Source: Candidatus Izemoplasma sp.
Lineage (GTDB): Bacteria; Bacillota_I; Bacilli_A; Izemoplasmatales; Izemoplasmataceae
Length of the DNA: 10,596 nucleotides
Direction of reading: 5' to 3'
Assembly: GCA_007117565.1 (NCBI GenBank)
Contig: SKGG01000073.1
Span: 1 to 10,596 of the forward strand
The notes under the pieces were generated by a model that made no database searches, was not told where the DNA came from, and worked only from the letters and a program-made list of their open reading frames with translations. The translations under genes were made by a program, and so were the position numbers. Numbering within the stretch: position 1 is the first letter of the stretch; the number at the start of each line of letters is the position of its first letter. Positions 6,293-10,596 of this stretch are shown in pieces.

Positions 6293-7576
6293 ATGAAACG
6301 GTTTATCAACGACACGGTCTTTGATCGGGAAATCGTCGACACCGTCTTTGAAGCTGCCAGTGGCGCAATTGAAGCCATTAAAGCACACGGCGACGCCGCC
6401 GTGGTTAACGGCGCTTTTGGGACGTATTTTGACGAGCACGGAAAACTTTTAACTTTCAACAACGTCTATGAAACCTTTGACGCGGTCGACGTCGTGCAAA
6501 AAGCCAAGTATGCTTCGAGTATTTATGGGCCACCGGAATACCAAGCTGCCGTTAAATCATGGTTATTTGGCTCACACGAGATGGCGTTAGACGCAGAAGT
6601 CATTGCGACACCAGGGGGTACTGGAGCACTCGCATCGACCGTTAAAAATGCGCTGTCACCAGGCGAAATTCTCATTCAACCAAACATTGGCTGGGGGCCT
6701 TATACGACGATCGCCAAAGAAGCCCAGACACCGGTGGAAACCTATGAGATGTTTGATGGCGACCAGTTTCACCTTGAAAGTTTTAAAGACGTCACCGAAA
6801 GCGTGATGAAACGTCAAGGGAAAGTGGTCATCTTCTTAAACGACCCGTGTCAAAACCCTACAGGTTATACACTCTCGAGTGAGGAATGGGACCGTATTGT
6901 CGAGATTTTGATTGAACTGAACACCAAAGGGCCGGTCGTCTTTGTTTACGATGTGGCCTACATCGACTTTAACACCTTAAAAGACGATTACAAACGAAAC
7001 TTTGAACGCTTCTATCAACTGCCTGAAAACATTTTAACCGTCATTGCGTTTAGTGCTTCAAAAACGATGACCGCCTATGGTATGCGTGTGGGTGCACAAG
7101 TCTTAGTCAGTTCAAACGCGCCCGAACTTAGACGCTTTAAATCAGCCTGTGGGAACACCGCGCGTGGCGTTTGGTCAACGGTCAATAACGGTGGAATGAA
7201 AATGTTTAGTGACATTGCCTTAGATGACGCCAAAAAAGTGCGCTATCAAGAAGAACGTGAGGCGTATTTAACGCTTTTAAATGATCGTGCACGGATTTTT
7301 GTCGAAGAAGCCCAAGCGTGTGACTTACCTCTTTACCCCTATCATGAAGGCTTTTTTGCGACCATCCGTGTCGACGATCCAGTCCTTAAAAACGAGCTTC
7401 ATTTAGCGTTAAAAAAACACCACATTTTCTTTGTCAATGTGTACGGTGGTTTACGTGTCGCACTCTGTTCAATTCCACTCAACAAGATGCGCGGACTTGC
7501 GCTAAGAGTGAAACGTGTCTTAGATGAGCTTATGGAAGAGCCACCATTTGACCTAAGCGAAAAGAAAGAGGCCTGA
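6293..7576 (+). CDS. class I aminotransferase, probably aspartate/aromatic
   Basis: This PLP-dependent fold-type I aminotransferase resembles the E. coli AspC/TyrB branch. Visible are QNPTG (187-191), Asp220 and Tyr223 in YDVAYIDF, SASKTMTAYGMRVG with Lys257 as the PLP lysine and Arg265 for the phosphate, and Arg388 in GGLRVALCSIP for the substrate alpha-carboxylate. Arg291 lies 26 residues after Arg265, the same spacing as Arg266 to Arg292 in aspartate aminotransferase, where Arg292 binds the side-chain carboxylate. That supports aspartate or glutamate as a substrate, with aromatic amino acids also possible. The product is 427 aa, slightly longer than the usual 396-410, with a charged C-terminal tail. 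It starts 7 bases after pckA with only a weak AGGG site, so translation is probably coupled to pckA. Making oxaloacetate from aspartate for PckA is a plausible role, but inferred. Confidence 0.78.
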   Translation: MKRFINDTVFDREIVDTVFEAASGAIEAIKAHGDAAVVNGAFGTYFDEHGKLLTFNNVYETFDAVDVVQKAKYASSIYGPPEYQAAVKSWLFGSHEMALDAEVIATPGGTGALASTVKNALSPGEILIQPNIGWGPYTTIAKEAQTPVETYEMFDGDQFHLESFKDVTESVMKRQGKVVIFLNDPCQNPTGYTLSSEEWDRIVEILIELNTKGPVVFVYDVAYIDFNTLKDDYKRNFERFYQLPENILTVIAFSASKTMTAYGMRVGAQVLVSSNAPELRRFKSACGNTARGVWSTVNNGGMKMFSDIALDDAKKVRYQEEREAYLTLLNDRARIFVEEAQACDLPLYPYHEGFFATIRVDDPVLKNELHLALKKHHIFFVNVYGGLRVALCSIPLNKMRGLALRVKRVLDELMEEPPFDLSEKKEA

Positions 7577-7604
7577 ATCTACGGATTCAGACCTCTATTT
7601 TTTT
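7567..7604 (+). terminator. operon terminator, likely bidirectional
   Basis: AGAGG-C-CTGAATC (7567-7579) pairs with GATTCAG-A-CCTCT (7584-7596) around a TACG loop, with a single C/A mismatch. Seven T follow at 7598-7604. The hairpin begins inside the last codons of the aminotransferase gene. Read on the minus strand, the same stem is followed by TTTCTTT, so it can also end gnd transcripts arriving from the right. Confidence 0.88.
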
Positions 7605-9051
7605 ATACGTTATACGTGGTTGATGCGGTTTTACCGCCTCTTCCTGTCCAGTTTGTGTGGAAAAATTCTCCCCGAGGTTGATCGAGGCGTTCATACGTAT
7701 GCGCGCCGAAGTAATCGCGTTGCGCTTGGAGTAAGTTTGCTGGAAGTCTTTCTGTGGTGTAGCCATCAAAGTAAGCAAGTGCGGCGGATAGTGTCGGCGT
7801 AGGAATGCCTGCTAAGACACTCGCAGAAACAACTTTTCGAAGCCTTGGAATGACACGATTCATCGTTTCTTTAAAGTAGTCATCAAGCAAAAGGTTCGTC
7901 AACTTAGGATTGGTTTCATAGGCAGCTTTGATTTTATCTAAGAACACCGAGCGAATGATGCATCCACCGCGCCACATCAAAGCGATGCCTCCGTAATTGA
8001 GCTGCCAGCCTTGATCGGTCGCGGCTTGTTTCATGAGCGCATACCCTTGGGCATAGGAGATGATTTTGGCAGCATACAACGCTTGGCGTAAATCTTCAAT
8101 AAAGGTGGCTTGATCCCCTTCAAACGGCTTTATGGTTCTAGGATAGACGTTTGCCGCTTCGACCCGCTCGTCTTTTTGTGCGGATAAAAAACGTGAAAAC
8201 ACAGATTCGGCGATCAACGTTAAAGGAATCGCATGATCTAAGGCGGCGTTCGCGGTCCATTTACCGGTGCCTTTTTGACCAGCGGTATCTAAAATGACAT
8301 CGATGAGGTGCTCTCCTTGTTCGTTTTTATACGCTAAAATATCGGCGGTAATCTCAATCAGATAGCTGTCAAGCTCGCCTTCATTCCAGCGTTTAAAAAT
8401 CTCTGCCATAGTATCGTTATCTAGCTTTACATAGTCTTTAAGGAGATGGTAGGTCTCACTGATGAGTTGAATGTCGCCATATTCGATGCCGTTGTGCACC
8501 ATTTTAACGAAATGGCCTGCGCCGTCTTCGCCGACCCAATCACAACAAATGCCACCATCCTCCACACGCGCCGCAATCCCTTGTAAAATAGGTTTGATCG
8601 CAGGCCACGCTTCTTTGGCGCCACCGGGCATGATCGAAGGGCCTGTTAACGCCCCTTCTTCCCCGCCTGATACACCGGTGCCAACAAAGTGAATGCCGTG
8701 TGTTTTTAAATACTGTGTTCGGCGAGTGGTGTCATCATAATGGGAATTTCCACCATCGATGATGATGTCCCCTTCATCAAGTAAGGGAATTAACGTTTCA
8801 ATGACTTGATCAACAGGCTTACCTGCTTTAATCATCAACATAACTTTACGTGGTTTTTTAAGCAGTGCGACCAACTCGGCGATGTCGGTGGTCCCTGTCA
8901 TCGCTTTGCCTTTTGCACGCCCCTTTAAAAACCCATCAACCGTGGCTTGATTACGGGAAGAAACGACCACTGAAAAACCTTTTGACGCCATGTTTAAAGC
9001 GAGGTTTTCCCCCATCACCGCAATGCCAATCAATCCAATATCGTATGTCAT
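7603..9051 (-). CDS. gnd: 6-phosphogluconate dehydrogenase, decarboxylating
   Basis: Gnd oxidises and decarboxylates 6-phosphogluconate to ribulose 5-phosphate in the oxidative pentose phosphate pathway. The N-terminal Rossmann block is GLIGIAVMGENLALN (6-20). Arg33 in the coenzyme loop points to NADP. DGGNS (99-103), the signature SGGEEGA (128-134), and the catalytic Lys183, Asn187 and Glu190 in the VKMVHNGIEYGD block are all present at the family's standard numbering. KGTGKWT (260-266) and LMWRGGCIIRSVF (358-370) complete the substrate site. At 482 aa it is the long form, with a tail ending STTYNV after HTNWTGRGG, like animal 6PGDH (483 aa) and unlike the 468-aa E. coli enzyme. AAAGGAG (9059-9065, minus strand) sits 7 bases before the ATG. 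The stop codon lies in the T-tract of the facing operon's terminator. No partner pentose phosphate gene is nearby. Confidence 0.95.
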   Translation of the reverse strand: MTYDIGLIGIAVMGENLALNMASKGFSVVVSSRNQATVDGFLKGRAKGKAMTGTTDIAELVALLKKPRKVMLMIKAGKPVDQVIETLIPLLDEGDIIIDGGNSHYDDTTRRTQYLKTHGIHFVGTGVSGGEEGALTGPSIMPGGAKEAWPAIKPILQGIAARVEDGGICCDWVGEDGAGHFVKMVHNGIEYGDIQLISETYHLLKDYVKLDNDTMAEIFKRWNEGELDSYLIEITADILAYKNEQGEHLIDVILDTAGQKGTGKWTANAALDHAIPLTLIAESVFSRFLSAQKDERVEAANVYPRTIKPFEGDQATFIEDLRQALYAAKIISYAQGYALMKQAATDQGWQLNYGGIALMWRGGCIIRSVFLDKIKAAYETNPKLTNLLLDDYFKETMNRVIPRLRKVVSASVLAGIPTPTLSAALAYFDGYTTERLPANLLQAQRDYFGAHTYERLDQPRGEFFHTNWTGRGGKTASTTYNV

Positions 9052-9093
9052 ACTGTCTCTCCTTTAGGTTCACTAGACGCTATTTTATGCTAA

Positions 9094-9113
9094 AAGTAAG
9101 TCTGATTTTACTT
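9094..9113. repeat. inverted repeat at the gnd transcription start
   Basis: AAGTAA (9094-9099) and TTACTT (9108-9113) form a perfect 6-bp inverted repeat with an 8-base spacer. It would overlap the predicted gnd start site near 9111, where an operator would be effective. No regulator is known for it, and AT-rich short repeats occur by chance, so the functional reading is tentative. Confidence 0.3.
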
Positions 9114-9117
9114 CTTT

Positions 9118-9126
9118 ACTATACCA
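9118..9126 (-). promoter_or_regulatory. probable extended -10 promoter of gnd
   Basis: On the minus strand TGGTATAGT gives an extended -10 (TGn then TATAGT) about 66 bases before the gnd ATG. No good -35 hexamer is present 16-18 bases upstream, which extended -10 promoters tolerate. No terminator is visible between miaA and gnd, so gnd may also be reached by read-through from miaA. Confidence 0.45.
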
Positions 9127-9170
9127 TGAGAAGCCGTTTATTCATGAGCGTAAAGCTTTGAAAGTCTTGC

Positions 9171-10064
9171 TTAAACTTCGTGTTCACGACGTTTGGCTTG
9201 ATAAAGCGCCAACACGTGATCGCATAAAGACTTAAGTGAATGGGCTTCAACATCGACCCAAACCACCGGCAACTGCCGGTTAAAATAAGTCATTTGTTTT
9301 TTGACGTAACGACGTGTGTTACGTTTGATGGTTTCAATGACGGTGTCTCTATCTGTGATCCCTTCAAAAAATGGGCGCCATTCTTTATACCCAATGGCTT
9401 CAAGGGCGGTCGGGTGTGCAGACGTCATCAGTTTTGCCACTTCGTTTTCTAAGCCTTGCTCAATCATCTGATCGACGCGCGCGTTAACTTGTTCATAGAG
9501 GGTGGCACGTGCTTTATGTAAGCCTACAATAAGATAGGGATAACGTGCTTGATGACCTTTATTTTGTGCACTTAAAGGTTGACCTTGTTCGGCTTTTAAA
9601 ATGGCTTGCTCGACACGTTTACGGTTGTTGGGGTGAATACTTTTTGCGGCCTCTTGGTCTAACCGCATGAGTGTGGCGTAACGTTGTTCGTTGGTTTCAT
9701 CGAGTTTGGGTTCATTTTTTAAAAGGGGTGGGAACACAAACTCATGCAAAACCGCTTTTAAATAAAAGCCACTGCCCCCGACAAAGAGTGGAGTTTTTTG
9801 AGCCTCTTGCAATGTCTTTATGATCGCTCTCGCTTCGTGTTGATAACGTGCCACATCGTAAGGTTCACTGGGGTCTATATGATCTAAGAGGTGATGTGTG
9901 ATGCCTTGTTGTTCCTGAGGCATCACTTTGGCGGTGCCAATGTTAAAGCCTTTGTAGACTTGTAAAGCATCAACGGAAATGATGTCTGTGTCTAAGCTTT
10001 TTGCTAGTTCAATGGCTAAAGTACTTTTCCCCACACCGGTGGGTCCCACAATCGCTAAAATCAT
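9171..10064 (-). CDS. miaA: tRNA dimethylallyltransferase
   Basis: MiaA transfers a dimethylallyl group from dimethylallyl diphosphate to N6 of A37 in tRNAs reading UNN codons, the first step to ms2i6A. The 297-aa product is near the usual 300-315. The N-terminal P-loop is GPTGVGKST (7-15), followed by the family block VDALQVYKGFNIGTAK (31-46), GGSGFYL (96-102), HPNNRKRVEQA (144-154), AIGYKE (223-228) and the closing basic segment TRRYVKKQMTYFNR (250-263). The usual DSxQVY reads DALQVY, a mild change. The ATG overlaps the mutL stop as ATGA and has only a weak GGGTGG upstream, so translation is likely coupled to mutL. The mutL-miaA order is common in Firmicutes. No terminator is evident after the stop. 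Confidence 0.95.
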   Translation of the reverse strand: MILAIVGPTGVGKSTLAIELAKSLDTDIISVDALQVYKGFNIGTAKVMPQEQQGITHHLLDHIDPSEPYDVARYQHEARAIIKTLQEAQKTPLFVGGSGFYLKAVLHEFVFPPLLKNEPKLDETNEQRYATLMRLDQEAAKSIHPNNRKRVEQAILKAEQGQPLSAQNKGHQARYPYLIVGLHKARATLYEQVNARVDQMIEQGLENEVAKLMTSAHPTALEAIGYKEWRPFFEGITDRDTVIETIKRNTRRYVKKQMTYFNRQLPVVWVDVEAHSLKSLCDHVLALYQAKRREHEV

Positions 10065-10596
10065 AGCGCCACCCGTTGGAAGAGCTTTTCTAATTGGGCT
10101 GTGCTCAGTTCAATGATGGTGGGTCTGCCGTGCGGGCAGTGAAACGGGTTATTGAGTGATTTTAGGTCTTTCATTAACCGATCAACTTCTTCACGGGAAA
10201 GGTAGGTATTACCTTTCACCGAATGTTTACACGCGAGGTCTTTAGCAAGTTGGTTGACTAAAGGGCCAATCGTTAAGGTTGTCCCTTCTAAACATTGCAC
10301 GACCATCGCTTCAGCGTACACTTCTTCTTGGCCTTTTTCAAACCACGAAGGGATTTCTGTAATATTCAAGGTATGATCGTCACTAAAATGGGTGCTTAAC
10401 CCTAAATGGCTTAGGCGTGCTTCAAGATCACTGAGTTTCACACGTTCGTCATGGCTCAAAGATAGCGTTATCGGGATTAACAACGGATGACGCAGTGGTG
10501 TTGGTTGTTGCATCGCTTTAAAATACCGTTCATAACGAATGCGTTCAGCGGCGGCGTGTTGGTCAATTAAGTAAAGCCCGTCGTGTCCTTGAAAAA
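10061..10596 (-). CDS. mutL: DNA mismatch repair protein MutL, C-terminal part (cut by window edge)
   Basis: Only the last 177 codons are inside the window; the frame stays open to the right edge, so the Met codon at 10511-10513 is internal, not a start. MutL links MutS mismatch recognition to strand removal. This part is the C-terminal dimerisation/endonuclease domain. LIDQHAAAERIRYE contains the metal-binding endonuclease motif DQHA(X)2E(X)4E (10529-10564), so this MutL should be a nicking enzyme, as in methyl-independent Gram-positive mismatch repair and unlike E. coli MutL. The later ACKHSVK segment and the CPHGRPT motif near the C-terminus are the other conserved pieces of the nuclease site. 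The stop overlaps the miaA start by 4 bases. The N-terminal ATPase domain and probably mutS lie beyond the window. Confidence 0.93.
   Translation of the reverse strand, partial: FQGHDGLYLIDQHAAAERIRYERYFKAMQQPTPLRHPLLIPITLSLSHDERVKLSDLEARLSHLGLSTHFSDDHTLNITEIPSWFEKGQEEVYAEAMVVQCLEGTTLTIGPLVNQLAKDLACKHSVKGNTYLSREEVDRLMKDLKSLNNPFHCPHGRPTIIELSTAQLEKLFQRVAL

Noticed and set aside
8865..9161. Plus-strand frame spanning the gnd start and the gnd-miaA spacer
   Set aside because: Most of it is antisense to the conserved gnd N-terminus, it has no Shine-Dalgarno, and the spacer is better explained as a promoter region.
10061..10513. A complete small 150-aa gene starting at the Met codon at 10511-10513
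   Set aside because: The frame continues upstream to the window edge through the MutL motif DQHAAAERIRYE, so this is the C-terminus of mutL.
1..10596. Mobile element, CRISPR, toxin-antitoxin, phage or defence system
   Set aside because: No transposase, integrase, terminal repeats, spaced repeats or small gene pairs are seen; all coding space is taken by metabolic and housekeeping genes.

Overview
The window is a stretch of ordinary bacterial chromosome from a low-to-mid GC Gram-positive-type bacterium (Firmicutes or a standard-code relative of the Mollicutes). The clues are strong AGGAGG-type ribosome binding sites, a textbook CcpA cre site, a mutL-miaA gene pair, and the phosphotransbutyrylase/butyrate kinase/leucine dehydrogenase gene set. 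TGA is used as a genuine stop (buk, the aminotransferase, mutL) and Trp is read from TGG, so this is not a TGA=Trp mollicute. A finer placement (for example near Acholeplasma or Izemoplasma) is only a guess.

Plus strand, 39-7604: amino-acid and energy metabolism. A tryptophanase (39-1424) comes first, closed by a small hairpin. A promoter at 1482-1511, with a perfect 16-bp cre filling its -35/-10 spacer, then drives a tight five-gene operon: buk (1551-2612), ptb (2614-3513), a leucine/hydrophobic amino acid dehydrogenase (3535-4653), an ATP-type PEP carboxykinase (4666-6285) and a class I aminotransferase (6293-7576). Gaps are 1, 21, 12 and 7 bases. A strong hairpin with a T-tract ends the operon at 7567-7604.

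Minus strand, 7603-10596: 6-phosphogluconate dehydrogenase gnd (7603-9051), a 119-base spacer with a probable gnd promoter, miaA (9171-10064) overlapping by 4 bases with mutL, and the C-terminal part of mutL running off the right edge (10061-10596). gnd converges on the operon, and the two share what looks like a bidirectional terminator.

How the operon genes could work together (inference): the dehydrogenase deaminates branched-chain or other hydrophobic amino acids to 2-oxo acids. An enzyme not encoded here turns these into acyl-CoA. Ptb and Buk convert acyl-CoA to acyl-phosphate and then free acid plus ATP. The aminotransferase and PckA connect aspartate/oxaloacetate to PEP. Tryptophanase adds pyruvate, ammonia and indole. 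The cre suggests the operon is shut down when a preferred sugar is present. I see no mobile element, CRISPR array, tRNA/rRNA, phage or defence gene. I did not find a wholly new system. The points most worth a second look are the cre-in-spacer promoter, the unusual operon composition, the hybrid substrate pocket of the dehydrogenase, and the divergent PEP carboxykinase.
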